Source of the DNA: Paramyrothecium sp. XJ0827
Taxonomy: Eukaryota > Ascomycota > Sordariomycetes > Hypocreales > Stachybotryaceae
Reading direction: 5' to 3'
Length of the DNA: 64,000 nucleotides
Assembly: GCA_020881915.1 (NCBI GenBank)
Contig: JAJFPB010000002.1
Coordinates: 4,661,001 to 4,725,000 of the forward strand
Within the stretch, counting starts at the first letter, position 1. The number at the start of each line of letters is the position of its first letter. Positions 12,872 through 26,081 of this stretch are shown here, in pieces. A program made the translations under genes and the position numbers. Under the pieces are notes generated by a model. The model made no database searches, had not been told where the DNA came from, and worked only from the letters and a program-made list of their open reading frames with translations.

Positions 12872-15800
12872 ATTAAGAGTCTTAGAGTTATATTATATTA
12901 AGGTAGCTATAACTACTAAAATAAGCTATAATTAAATAAAGAGAGCTATATTTAGTTATATTAATAGAGATAATAATATCCTTAACTATAGGTACTAAGA
13001 TCTACCTATTAAATTACCCTAAGGACTAGAATATATTTAAATAAGTATATAATATAAAGATTACTACTAAAAGAATCTATTACCTTACTTATTTAAGTAA
13101 CCTAAAAGACTTTAATAAGAAGTAAAGAGAAGAGCTAAAAAGGCTATATATATTCTAATACCTAAAATAATAAACTAAGGATCTAGAACTATTATTAAGT
13201 CTTAAAGCTAAGAAATAAGCTATAAAGAGCTATTTTAATTTTTAAGATATAAATAAGAAAACTCTAAGAAATAAAATACTACTTTATTATTATAACTTAG
13301 AGATATATAATAAAGAAGTAAATAGAATTTATAATATCTTAAATTAAATAATTAAGAAAATTAATTTATATTATATTAAGACTTATATCTCTATAATAAA
13401 TACCTATAAGACTAGAAATAAACTTTTTATATAATATAATAATATCTCCTAGTTCTTCTAGAACCTTAAATTAGTATATAAAGTAAATAATACTTATTAA
13501 TATAAAAGAGCCTAAGAAAATTATTTTAAGGTACTAAATAAAGCTATAAATCTTAAAACTAGCTAAAAAAACTAAATTATAAAGTAGGAGTAGGTACTAT
13601 ATATTATAAAGCTTAGAAATATAGTAGAAGTATAGAGCTCTAGAATATAGTTTAATAATATAAAAGGAAAATTAAGGTAGAGATTTAATATCTTTATTTA
13701 TATAGAAAGTAATTAAAATAAAGATATAATTAAGAATAGAATATATTTTCCTTTAATCTTTATTATATAATTTTAATAGAAGCTTTAAGAAAGTAAGTTA
13801 ATTCTTTAAAAGCCTACTAAGAAGTAGATCTTAAAAGGGAGCTTTAAATTAATATTCTAAGACTTAAAACTAGATTCTAAAAAATAAATAGACTTATTAC
13901 CTAAAGAATTAAGGTTATAATTTACTAAATACTAATATATAGGAGAAAGTAAATTACTAAAATATAAAAAGGAAAAGTATATTTTATATAATAAGTTTTA
14001 TTATAATCTAAATAGTACTTTATATTAGGTAGTATTTCTTTAAAGTATATCTTTAAAATATAAGAAATATAAAGGCCCCTTAAAAAATTAGAAGAAAAGA
14101 TTAGAGGAAAATAAGGAAGTATAAGAGCTATATATAAAACTTATAAAAGAAGAAAAGCCTTTAATAGAGATTTTAAGTTAATTAGGAGTAGAATATATTT
14201 ATATATTAATAAAGGTAATATTTTTCCTAATAATAAGCTATAAATACCTATTATAAGACTTAGTAATCCTAGATTTAAGTATAATACTATATATTTTTAA
14301 TTTATTTAAGAGATTTACTTACTTCTTATATATATAAGGGGAAGTTATTTATATAGGAGTATAGTATCTATCTCTTCTTAGATATAAAAATATAAAAATT
14401 AAAGTATAAAACCTAAAGAAGGAGCTATAGGTTATTATTCTAAGCTATATTATATTCTACCTATAAATAGAAGCTAATTTAATATTACTTAAATACCTTA
14501 GAAAATAGGGCTACTAGTAAGATTAATAAAATAGTAATAATATTATTAGATATAATAGTAAAAATATATTATATATATTAATAATATACTTTAATTAATA
14601 TATTATAGAATACTAACCTAGAGTTAAAGAGCAAGCCTTATTTATAATAAATTAGTTATATTATATCTCTTAAATAAAGAAAAAGCCTAAATATACCTTA
14701 GTAGAAATATAGTATAGGTACCTTAATTATCTAGGGCCTAGAGTATTAGAATACCTAGTAAATATAACTTAAGGCACTTAAATAAAGGAACTAAGTATAA
14801 TATAATATAATATATATATATTAAGTAAAATAAAGAAATAAGAATATTAGGAATCTTATAAATAAAATATAAGACTAAAGAAATAAGTATTAATTAACTT
14901 TTATAACTATTAAGTTAGAATTAATAAATATACTTCTTATATAATAATAATAGATTATAAAATAAATTTTATATAAGATTACTACTTTATAAACTATAAA
15001 GAAGTAAGCTTAATAGTAATATTATAAAGTATTATATAATTACTTTAAGAGAAATATAAAATAAAACTTTAAATTATTAAAATAAATAATAAACTTTAAA
15101 AAAGCTAAATAATCTATAAATAACTAAAAAGAAAGATTATTAAAGTAAATAAGAATATACCTTAAATATAATAATAAAATAGCTTAGGAGAATATTCTAG
15201 GGAGGTAATAAAGAAAAAAGTAAGGCTTTTAATACTTAAAAGTAACTTATTATTAGATTTATAGCCAGAGATAATAAGAATAGTAATCTACTTACTAAAT
15301 TAAATCCTAAAATAGAGACTTAAGTAAAAGACTTTATATAAGAGCTTCTTTTTATAGATTTAAGGCTTATTTAGAAGCCTATAGCCTTAGGTAATTTAAT
15401 TAAAGGTCCTAAGAAATAAAGTATTTATTATAATAAATAAAGTATAGTAAAAGATAAATTAATTAGAATTATATATAAGACTAAAAGCCTAGATTAGCTA
15501 TTTAATTAGATATAATTCCTAAAATATCTTTTAAGTATAGAACCTAGTTATTAATTATATCTATATAATATAAGATATTATTTTTAATAAAGAAAAGTTA
15601 TATAACTTAAATAATCCTTAAGTTAAAAAAGAAATTAGTAAATAATCTCTAGAAGAGATATAAAAATAGCTTTAAGTTCTTATAACTTTAAAGAAAGTTA
15701 ATTAAGTAAAAGACCCTTCTTATAGTAAAGATAAGCTTAAAATAAAATAAATAAGCTATAAAGAGCTTATTAAAGATTTAAAAATAAACTCTAGGAATTA

Positions 15801-18800
15801 AAAAGAAAAAAATAAAGTAAAAAAGTAAAAATATACTTAATTAAGCTTTTAGTTCTTCTCCCCCCTAGAAAGTCTAACTATAAGTTTCTTAATATAATTA
15901 ATTAAACTAAAGAATAAGCTAGAAAATACTAAGATCTTATAAAGAGATCTAATAATAAATTAGGTATTTTATACTAAAATATTAATTATTCCCTTAATAA
16001 GAATAAAAGAAAAGATTCTTACTAAGGTAATATATTATAAGTATAACTATAGTAAATTAAACTCTAAGTATAAGCCTTAAAATACTTATTTAAGCCTTAA
16101 TCCTAATAAGTATAGATACTATTATAAAAATATATCTTAAGTACCTAAATTATATAGTAGCTTAATTAAATATAAGTTTAAGGCTAAGTTTAAAAAAGTA
16201 GAAAAAAATTACTTAAAGAGTTATAGGTAAATAAAGTCTTAGAAATAAATTTTAAGATATAATCTATAGATCTATAACTTATAAATATTAAATTATATAT
16301 AGGTTTATATATATAAGTTTAATAAGTATAGTTATTTCTATAAATATAAAATAAGACTTATAGTATAAGGAGATTAGTAATAAAAGGTCTTAATAAAGAA
16401 GATCTATATAGCTATATTAACTAGAAAATCCTTTTAAATATTACTTATAATTATAATAAGATTTAATTTAGAGTTACTCTAATTTAATATAGTAAATATA
16501 TTTATAAATACTAAACTACTAAGTAATATTTTTATAAAGCTTTCTTTAAGGTACTAAAGTAAAGAAGCTAGAAAATAAGTCTTATTACTAAAGAAGGTAT
16601 TATATAAACTATAAATTATATCTCTTTTATAGTAAATAGAGCTTAAAGGAGCCTTATATAACTTATACTTTAAGCCTATCTTATAAGAACCTTATTACTA
16701 TACTTAAGAAGGGATTTTATTATTCTTTTATATTAATAATATTATACTAGCCTTTAATAAGAATTAAAAAACTAAATAAAGAGCTAATTAAATAATTAAA
16801 GATCTAAAAGTAAGATACTACTTAATAGATAGAAATAATTTTTAATAGTTCTTAGGAATAGAGATTTATTATAACTAAGATTAAAAACTACTATAGGTAA
16901 CTTAAATTATATATCTAGAAAAGATATATAAGCTATAAACTAAGAAATAAAAGATTATATTTCTAATAAATAAAATAAAGCTTCTTTTAAATAAATAAGT
17001 TATAAGTAATAAAACTACTAATTAATATAAGTAAGTAATTAATTTAGCTCTATATATAGCTATAATAAGTAAGCTAAATATTACTTTTACTATATTATAT
17101 CTTATATAGTTTATATATAATCTATCTTAAAAATATATAAAAGCTATAAATTAAGTCTTAAATTATATATATAAGACTTATTATTTAGCTTTATAATTTA
17201 AAGAAGCTAATAGATTTATAATTTATAGTAATATATCTTTTACTAATAATTTATTAAATAAGAAAAGTTCTTAAGTATATACTATAAAGTTCTTTAGAAG
17301 CTTAATTAGTTAGTAAGTAAATAAGTAAGATATAGTAATAACCTTAATAATAGAGACTAAGCTACTTATACTTATATAAGCTTTAAAGGAAGGGCTATTT
17401 TAATAAAAATTACTTAAAAACCTAGGAATTAAGCTTTAAACTCCTACTTTAAGCCTTATATATAATAATTAATAGATAATTAATTTATTAAAATATCTAA
17501 TTAAGAAACTAAAAACTAAACTTAAATATATAAATATTTATAGCTATTAGTTATAAAAGTATATTTAATAAAAAATAATCTTAATAATATATAAATAAAG
17601 CTTAAAGTTAATTATAAATAATCTAATAAAGGTATTATAAGGCTAATAGCTTATTAAAAGTTAATTTTAACTTAAGCTTATTAAAATTAAGAATTAAATA
17701 TAAGAATAGTAGATTAAAGAGCTATAAAATAAAAGAAGTATTAAAGATATACTTTAAGATCTTTAATTTTAAAAAAAAACTTAATTTATTATAAATAAAC
17801 TTTATAATTATAATTTAAGTTTAAAATAAATTAAAAGTAATATTAAAAACTAATAAGTTAATTTATTTACTTAAAGGCTATATTACTATATATAATAATA
17901 TATATTAAATTAAAAATATATTATAGATTATTAATCTAAGCTATACCTACTAGAGATAAGGATTACTAAAGGAAGAGAAGGTACTAGAGATAATTTTATA
18001 ATATATAGTCTTAATTACCTATATATAGTAACTATACTTCTACTTAGAATTAGTATTTAAGACTTAAATAATAAAAATAAACCTTAGAAAGATATACCTT
18101 ATAATTAATCTCTATAAAAGATTACTAAATATAGTTTAGGAAGAAAAAAGTAACTAAAAGAAGATTATAGTAGCTATAAGCCTTAAATTAATTAAATAAG
18201 TCTTAAAATATAAAAAGGTACTTATATAAAATAGTAGAAGCTACTACTAATATAGTACTTATAGTATTTACTTCTACTAGGGTTCTTCTAATACTTCTTA
18301 TTATTAGTACCTATAAGGGTAGTATTTAAGTAGATCTTATAAGGTACCTTATATTCTTACTTTTTTCTATAAATAAATAAGCCTTAGAATATATAAATAA
18401 AACTTAAAAGCTAAAATCTATATATAAGTAGCTACTTAGAGAATAAGCTAGTATATATATATATTAATATACTATTAGATAGTAAAGAAGAAGGAACTAT
18501 AAATACTAAGTTAATAACTTATATAATTAATTTAAGAGGTAGGGTTTTATATAGGGTCTTATCTAGAGGGGGTAAGATATTAGATATAGTATTACTACTT
18601 AAAGTTAGTAAATAAGTATTAAAAGTTAATTCTAAATCTTAAGAATTACTTATAATATTATAGTAATAAAGAGAGCTTATAATAATAAAGGTATTTAATA
18701 AAGAGTTAGTAAGTTCTTTAAAAAATACTAAAAGAAAGCTTAAAAAGATTAAAGGAAAAGGGTAAATAATATAAGTACTTATATTACTATAAAATAATAT

Positions 18801-19210
18801 AAAGAGAAAAGAAAAAAAGGGCTTAAAGAGAACAAAAGCTATAATATATATATTTAAGGTAGTAGTACTTAATAAGGCTATATAAGATATTAATTATAGT
18901 AGTATATATTATAAATAATAAGTACTTAACTATTATATTTATTAAACTAATAAATATATAATATAAAAAGCTATTTAATTATAGTATTTAATATAAAAGC
19001 CATTTAAATAGTATAAATAACCTACTTAATAAATAAATATATATTTAAAGACCTATTATATAAATATATATAATATAAAATAATAATCTCTAAGAAAAAT
19101 ATATAAAATACTACAATAGTAGCTTAAATATATAAAAAGTAGGGTAAAATATTATATTATATTATCTTTTATAGCTTTAAGTCTTAAATCTCTATAAAAC
19201 TAGGGAGATA

Positions 19211-19387
19211 TATTAGACTAGAGGCCCTATATATAAGTGCAGTATATACTAAGACTTTATAGCTTAAAAGGTAAATATAAACCTTAAATATATTTAATAT
19301 AGCTTTAGTTAGATAAAGGCCCTATAAACCACTAGAAGAAGTGGGGCAGAGATAATTAATATATCTTACAATCCCTGCGGTCCAACA
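19211..19387 (+). repeat. Right (3') LTR of the Copia element
   Basis: 177 bp, from tattagacta to tccaaca, keeping the canonical CA end. It differs from the left LTR at about 17 positions by my count, all of them C/T or G/A transitions. It retains more G and C in its last 60 bases than the left copy. The sequence immediately after it is ordinary, non-AT-rich DNA. Confidence 0.9.
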
Positions 19388-21103
19388 GGACCCACATATG
19401 TCCGAATAGAAATGGACCGTTTCGACTCCACCCCATATACCTACGGGCCGGGGGCAGGCCAAACTTACTAAGCACATTTTCAGCTAATGATTGAGGATGC
19501 AAAGTAAGCTTGTCCCTAACCTAAGTACCTGGACACCAAGAATCAACTTGGACCCAAACAGGAGAGTCCCTATGGTCTCTTGCGGCTATGGTCGTATGTG
19601 ATGGTGGACGAAAGTGATGTTGCTTATATCCATGCTGGTCTTCAACTGTTGAACGAATGTAGGATGATAGCTACTGGCGTTTCACTTTCCTGCGGAGCCT
19701 TTCGACAAACCAGCAGTCTACTTAGACCTCAAGCTCGTGCAACAGCCTAATAAACTATATCTCCTATCTCCTAATGGTGAACGCGGCCTTCTGAATTATA
19801 TGATTGGGTTAGTTGTCTCACGATTATTCAACATGGCTTACAAGTCATTCCTTTAGCCGCTAACGTTGTTTGGCCAACGTCGTGCTCTGTCGGTCGAAAA
19901 CGAACCTATTGTTCTACATGTCTGGGACAAGGACTTTTTTTTCATGTTGGTGTGACTGCAACTCTTGTGGTGAAAGCATGGCTGCAAAGCCGTCGTAACC
20001 TAGACGATGACAGCTCCGTAACAAGCAGGTTGCATTCCTCGTTCAGGCCTTGCAATTTCTTTTGGCTAATACAACTCTTACGTGCACCCTAGTCCCAAAC
20101 GGAAGAATAGAAAGTCAATCACAAACTAGATACCCCTTTTAATAATTGGCATGCCTTCCTTCTTGATATCAACGAGAATATTTCAGAAAGTTCTAGTCTT
20201 CAAAGACAACCACTTGACGGGAGCATGCAATCTAAGAAGTCACCCCGAAGCCGTTCCTACTTCGGGTTTTGGACAGGCCGAAAGTGCGAAAGTCCTAAAT
20301 CCACGCGAGCCCCTGACGGCTGCGGAGACGCAGATCGTAAGCGACGAACTGGCCCCCGCTCAAATAGCTCACCTGCTTCTTACGGATCTCGGCAAGTAAC
20401 TTTCGATTGCCAAGATGCATGTGAAGTCGCCGAAATGTCCATGCTCACAGCATCCTCGTATTTCCGTTCTGATTATAAAAGACACTTCATGAGAGCGTTT
20501 GACATCCTTGAATAGGTGCTCTTTACGCATCGCAGGCTCCACTTCGGGCCGACCGTGACGACACGGTTAAAATAGTTCTTTGCAGCATTGCGTGATTGAG
20601 GACATGCATGGCACTCTCATCAAGGAGTTGCAGCAGCTGAGACGAAACTGCAGGCCCGGTACCTGCGTCGACCCCTGTCCCATGAAACGGAATAAGCGCG
20701 GGTCTGCCTGAAATGAACGTATGGGCAGGCTTGACACGAAGATAGCGTGATTGTTAAGCGCAAGTGAGTGGGTTGGCGGCTATCCCGGTTGAGACCTCGC
20801 AGTCCACTGCTCAACACTTCTGGCAGATCATCTCCGCGACGCTACACATTCCAAAGATGAATTCAACCGGCGGGATACCATGAGCCCGTTCACGACGGAG
20901 TTGGTAGCTGCTCACTTGGCTACGCTTAAAGAGTTTTTTGCATTGTGAGTAGACAAAGAGACAACCGTCACTATACGAACGACTTCAACGTCATTGCACC
21001 TTCAAAAAAAGCTCCGGACATAAACCATCAAATTAGATAACTAAAAAACTGCTTTGTTGCTCAATTACTCGCTTACGACCAAAACTGACCAGTGCCGCAC
21101 ATA
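19388..21103. other. Intergenic stretch, no gene supported
   Basis: Base composition becomes ordinary directly after the right LTR. Only short unconvincing frames occur (two overlapping ones at 20151-20515 and one at 20620-20817), with no recognisable motif, signal peptide or splice structure. I see no tRNA or repeat. Confidence 0.55.
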
Positions 21104-22738
21104 TCACCTCCTCGATAGCCACGCAAACCCTGCGCAAACAAGGCCAAGGCCCCATTTCACGTAGCTGCCCAGGCCCCTGATGTCGTTGCCCTTCGCATCA
21201 AACACAGGTCCTCCTTGGGCTTGGTTGAACTTCTTCACCGTCTCATTCGTGTACGGCGGGAACCGGAAATCCATCATCGAGTCCATCCACGTCGGCAGCC
21301 CCTCCACAACGGTGCGCAGGTGCGAAAAGGCGAGAATGCCGTAGCGGCCGTGGAAGCTGCCGAAGCCCGAGTTTCCGACGCCGCCAAAAGGCGCATCGAA
21401 GGCGGCCGCGTGCATCAGGCAATCGTTGAAGGTGACGCCTCCCGAGTTCGTGCCGTCCAGAATCCGCTTCTTCTCCTCGTTGCTGGTTGTGAATGCGTAC
21501 AGGGCCAGGGGATGCTCTCCGGCGGCGGTGAGCTCGATGGCGGTGTCGAGATCAGCATCGATGATGGGCAGAAGCGGACCGAAAATCTCCTCAGACATGA
21601 GACTGTCGTCAGTTTGGACGTTCGTCACAATGGTTGGGGAGAAGAAGCGGGTCGCGGCGTCTTTCACGCCACCGTAGACCACCTTTCCCTTGGTCTTCTC
21701 CAGGAGATCTGAGAGGCGAGAGAAGTTGCGATCATTGACGATATGAGTATAGTGGTCTGGCCTGATATCATCCTCCTTGCCTCCTCGAAACACGTCGAAG
21801 TAATGGATTAGGCGTCGAACAAATTCCTCGCGGACACTGGGATCGACAAATACGTGGTTGGCATTGATGCAAATCTATGACGAGGGGCTTGGAGTCAGCT
21901 TGAATGTGTCCCGAAGAACGATGCGATGAGGACGGTATTACCTGGCCAGCATTGCTGAACTTGATAGACGCGATGCGTTTCGCTGCGGCCTCAATGTCGG
22001 CCGACTTGCAGACAATGACGGGTGCCTGCCCGCCTAGTTCAAGCGTCACCGGTGTGAGATGCTTTGCCGCGGCAATGTAGATGATCTTGCCGACGTGCGT
22101 GGAGCCGGTGTAGAAGATGTGGTTGAATCTACGTTCGAGGATGAAGCCCATCTCTTTTGGTCCTGCCGCGACACACCGGATAGCTCTTGGGTCCAGGTAC
22201 TTCGGCACGAGTTCCATGAGGAGCTCCTCGCTGTGAACGGTGACATCAGAGGGCTTCAGGATCATTGCGCACCCAGCAGCAATTGCAGCGACCATGGGGC
22301 CAAGTGTGACGGTGAAGGGATAGTTCCAAGCACCAATGATCAGCGACACACCCAACGGCTCCTTTCGAATGACAGTGCGTCCTACGAAATTGAGGACATC
22401 TGCCCGGCTCGGCTTGTCTGGAGCAGTCCATTTGTCGAGGTTGTCCAGGGTCTGAACAACGTCGGTTTGAATGGTGGTGATGTCGCCGACGACGACTTCC
22501 ACGGGATGCTTGTGCAGATCTTTGTGGACGGCCTCTATGATGCGGTCCTTGTTCTCCTCAATCATCAACCACGTCTGCTTCAGCTGCTGGCGTCGCCATG
22601 CCTTGTCCTTGGTGATGCCGGCTGCGAACGCGGCCTTTACATCGAGGAGCGTCTGCAGCAAGGGGAATTAGCGGGCGGCTACTTGACATATAAGAACTTA
22701 AGTACCTTGTCAAACTCTTCCTTCGTGATGTATGGCAT
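21104..22738 (-). CDS. Aldehyde dehydrogenase, ALDH3 / fatty-aldehyde type
   Basis: Three exons: 22706-22738, 21942-22652 and 21104-21874, with introns of 53 and 67 bp; all junctions are in phase and give 504 aa. The start encodes MPYITKEEFDK, placed by the splice to the conserved body. Landmarks are IGAWNYPF (oxyanion-hole Asn region), the LELGGQAP glutamate motif and SNAGQIC with the catalytic Cys, whose codon follows the second intron. The short C-terminal region (GGVGNSGFGSFHG, then a hydrophobic GLGLVCAGFAWL tail) is typical of ALDH3 enzymes anchored to membranes. The family oxidises medium- and long-chain aldehydes to acids using NAD(P)+. The substrate is not readable from sequence. It looks intact, with no obvious operon-like partner. 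Confidence 0.93.
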
Positions 22739-24596
22739 TTTGAATGATGTGCCCAACACGATTGAGACTCTCGTTGTCCATGCTGTCTTTATAGGAGCAA
22801 GCAACATGAACAGAAAATGAGCATCCGAGGCACTCCTGAATCATAGAGAGTGGGGTAAGCAGGGTATCCAGTTTTTAGCAGCCATACTAACGTATGATAG
22901 GACTAGGTGAAACAACCCTGGCGATCCTGACGGGAGGCCTAGGCGGGCTTGGCGGGCCCGGCCACACACTAATGCAGTGCCTATTTTCACACTCGTAACT
23001 AGCCAATGTACTCTTTGCTATGGTGGCCATGCTAAGAGTTTAGCATAAACTGAGCTTGACTGTGATTGTTCAGCTTGGAGTAACAACATGTATATAAATA
23101 TGATCAAGAGGGCTATTTCTGTAGAGGGAACATCGTAGCTTGGTCAAATTATGTTTTATCGATGTGAACTGACCCATTACACAAAAGCGTCTACACAAAA
23201 ACGAATGGTCATAGATTATTTGTCGTCTCCGCCATGCCTGTCAATCACCTGCGCGTGTGCATCGATACCTCGGCCAGCTCCTCACCTGGACTGGAGAGGG
23301 GAAGCGAGACACCGCGATCATGTGTCTCGGCCCATCACAAGCGGTTGCACAAAGGCGTTGGCTGCGGGGTTGGGCCGGCCCGCCAATCCAAGCACCACCT
23401 GCGTCATCGTGCCGGTGCCTTGGGAGAGCGACTTCGCCCTACTACGCTTGTTGAAGTGCCAAGGCTTGTCACTACCAACATTACCCATCGTTCCATGAAA
23501 GTACCGCCGGGCTACCCGTTCCCGCTGTTGAAGAGGGAAAAAGTCCAACAGTGAAGAACTCATAATTCATCTAACGTTGTCGTTGCTAGGGCGAGCCGGA
23601 CGGCTTGCCACGGATAGCTGCATCGGAAAATTGCCAAACCCAAGGGGCCACGTCACAAGCGGCTTTCGCGATTGACTGAGCGTACCAGCCACAGTATCAG
23701 TAACAGGCCTTTGAAAGAAGCGGCCCATCGAGTCATTAGAAGAGAAAAGCATCACGGGTATCCGAAGGTTTGACTGCCACTGCGTTACAAACATGCCGTT
23801 GTTGGAACCCTGCGCGCGACCATGCCTATGTCCGTCACAAAGGGAAGATATACAGAGCTCACGAAAAGCGGTTTGTTTTAAAGAAAACCGATGCTAGTGC
23901 GGCCCTTACCTTCAGATGTTGAAGGCGTAGTTGAACTGACATGGCCCGCACCAGCCGTGGTTCCGGGGCAATATGCCAGGACCAGCAATCAAGAAAAAGT
24001 ACTGGGGGTGTGTGATACGACCTCAGATATTGGAAAACAACACAAATTCACCCTTAACAGCATTTGCTGGGTGCACGGTTGGAAGCATCGAAAAAAAAAA
24101 AAAAACTGGGTGCGGGCGTGTTCATACGCCCTAGTACATCGGCGAGCACAGACCGACGGTAACACAAAGACGCTTTGTGCCAAACAGTCCCATCTCAAAT
24201 AGCAATGCTCCAAAGCTTGCAGACAACCTAACAAAGCATCCATCACTGGTACCGTACCGTTCGATCCATCACACAAGATTCATCGGCAACAATCTCTCCA
24301 GTGTTCTCTGCTGCTCCGTCACCAGCAAGGAGAGGATCCGTCTCTGTTTGATATCACGCCATTTCTGCCCCAAAGTCATCTCGGTGCTGCCAGCACAAGA
24401 CTCCTCGATTAAGGTAGGTTCGACCCTCCCGTTTGCTTCTCCAAAGGGGACCCTGCTGTGTGTCCACCTCGTGAGCACTGCCTGCTCTTGTTCTGGATGA
24501 TGGACGGGCAAATCGCGATAAGGATAAAAATCCAACATTTTGAGAACGCTGCTAATAAGAATCTGACACAAATAGTCATTTCGGACGCAACACAGC
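22739..24596. other. Intergenic stretch, no gene supported
   Basis: Only small overlapping frames on both strands and an A14 tract at about 24091-24104. None shows conserved motifs or plausible exon structure. It presumably contains the promoters of the two diverging genes. Confidence 0.5.
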
Positions 24597-26081
24597 ATGG
24601 AATCCCCTCCGCTTTCGATCTGTCCCGCGCATACGACCCTTCGTGTTACGAACCGAAGCATGAGACGTGTCAAATCTACAAGCGTTACGGACGATACAAC
24701 AGAAGAGGTGGAGCGCGGGCGACAGCAGAAAAGCCGCACGAAAAGACGCTCCAACCGGAGCCCATCCACCCAGCAGAAGCCACGCTCTTGGAGGGAGATA
24801 ACCCTCGGCTCTGTCGCCGACGCTCTTACAACAGGCGTGTATGATGCTCTTCTGTGGGTTGTGGAAGGCCTCAGTCTGGCCGCCTGCCTTCTGATGAAAA
24901 CACTTGGGTATCTTGTGGCTGGGTACCTGGCGTTGGGAGGCTGCATTTTTGCAATGGGAATGTTCTCTCAATCACTCAACAACGCCTTGTCCCCGCTGTG
25001 CAATATCTCTAGTGTTTCTTGGTTCAATCCTGCCTGTCCGACACCTTTGCCCGATTCACCGCTTTGCAAAGTTCTTGAGTCCATGACGGTCGTGCCGACT
25101 TGGTGCGTAGCTCCGCAATCAACACCTGCGGACGAAACGGAATCGATGATCTCCAAAGCCGAGGAGCTGCTCAGCGTATACGGGAAGGCCGGGAAAATGT
25201 TCGAGGCCAGCGTTGACATGGCAGGCCTTCCCCTTGAGATGCAGCGCTCTGATTCTGTAGTCAGAGAGCTGAGGAGTCTTGTCTCGCTCAGTGATTTCGC
25301 TCGTCGTGATGAGCTTTTGGCGGCATTCGAAAAATACATCAACATTGCTTACGATACGAGCGACGGCTTGGCTGATTTCTCCATTGGCTGCGACTCTCTG
25401 ACACGCAGGATTATTAGCACGAACCGGTGGACACTCCATGAGCTGAAAAAAATGGAGGAATTCCAGATTGAGGCGAGCAAGTCCTGGTTCAAGTCCGTTA
25501 CCTCCAAATTTGTCTTTCCGTCCATGTACAACAATCAGGGCCTTGCTATCCACTACGTCATGCATATTTCTGAAGTTATGACATCTGTCAATATGACCAT
25601 GGACAGGGCGGAACACGTTCTTGCACTCTTGAAAGACGGGAAAGAACACCTTACGGAGATCAACCACTACGCCTCTATGGAGACGAACAGCATGGAGCAT
25701 GGTCAGCGCTTGGGTATCCAACGTCTCTGGGTTCGAATTGTGGGTAATCGCAAACATCCCCAGAACCTCCCAGAGAAAATCATGCTGCTCGGACGGATTG
25801 ATGACCAGCGCAAGGAGAGTATTGAAATCGTGGAAAAACTGACTGTGCAGCTGAAGGATATCAGAGCAAACCTAAGCGAATTGAGGGAGCAAGTCAAGAA
25901 AGCCGCGGGCCAGCAATTTTTCGAGAAACAACTTCCCTTGAGCTTGTACATGTCCATGATCAGCGACAGCATCATGAGTGTAGAGGCGGCCAGGGCTTGG
26001 GGCCTCGCGGAGAAGAGAGATCGTGTGCAGGCAGTCGAGGAAAGGCTGAAAGGCCCAGAGCCTTTCATTGAGGCCAAATGA
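24597..26081 (+). CDS. Hypothetical membrane-anchored coiled-coil protein
   Basis: Single open frame of 494 aa; family not recognised. Residues 1-65 are basic and Ser/Arg-rich (SRTKRRSNRS), probably cytosolic. Residues about 75-125 form one or two hydrophobic segments (ALLWVVEGLSLAACLL, then YLVAGYLALGGCIFAMGMF). A Cys/Pro-rich stretch follows at 130-170 (NPACPTPLPDSPLC). The rest is long, charged and helical with coiled-coil character, especially the segment after residue 390. The codon pattern looks real through the whole length. It lies 825 bp upstream of, and on the same strand as, the giant gene. No function can be assigned; a membrane-tethered scaffold is only a guess. Confidence 0.7.
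   Translation: MESPPLSICPAHTTLRVTNRSMRRVKSTSVTDDTTEEVERGRQQKSRTKRRSNRSPSTQQKPRSWREITLGSVADALTTGVYDALLWVVEGLSLAACLLMKTLGYLVAGYLALGGCIFAMGMFSQSLNNALSPLCNISSVSWFNPACPTPLPDSPLCKVLESMTVVPTWCVAPQSTPADETESMISKAEELLSVYGKAGKMFEASVDMAGLPLEMQRSDSVVRELRSLVSLSDFARRDELLAAFEKYINIAYDTSDGLADFSIGCDSLTRRIISTNRWTLHELKKMEEFQIEASKSWFKSVTSKFVFPSMYNNQGLAIHYVMHISEVMTSVNMTMDRAEHVLALLKDGKEHLTEINHYASMETNSMEHGQRLGIQRLWVRIVGNRKHPQNLPEKIMLLGRIDDQRKESIEIVEKLTVQLKDIRANLSELREQVKKAAGQQFFEKQLPLSLYMSMISDSIMSVEAARAWGLAEKRDRVQAVEERLKGPEPFIEAK

Larger units (their letters stand above)
12695..19387 (+). mobile_element. Ty1/Copia LTR retrotransposon, RIP-inactivated
   Basis: Two 177-bp direct repeats (12695-12871 and 19211-19387) bound a 6.7-kb, extremely AT-rich element. 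Ignoring stops, the plus strand keeps Copia pol landmarks in the right order. A YVDD-like box of reverse transcriptase (now FYINNIILAF) lies near 16725-16755, and the following 'YFLGIEI'-like motif is near 16820-16870. An RNase H stretch resembling YSDASFADD is near 17215-17245, and the ANKQDTVTTST..E region is near 17320-17370. The order RT then RNase H at the 3' end, with integrase space upstream, fits Copia and not Gypsy. Every frame is broken by TAA or TAG, so it is not autonomous. It lies antisense to the HEAT gene. I found no matching target-site duplication. Confidence 0.88.

Noticed and set aside
20151..20515. Two overlapping small plus frames after the transposon
   Set aside because: They overlap in different frames, lack motifs, signal peptide or splice sites, and lie in a gene-poor stretch. 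Chance is the simplest explanation.
24269..24971. Minus-strand frames (225 and 131 codons) overlapping the start of the coiled-coil gene
   Set aside because: They run antisense to the better-supported plus gene, have Arg/Cys-rich low-complexity composition and no motif.
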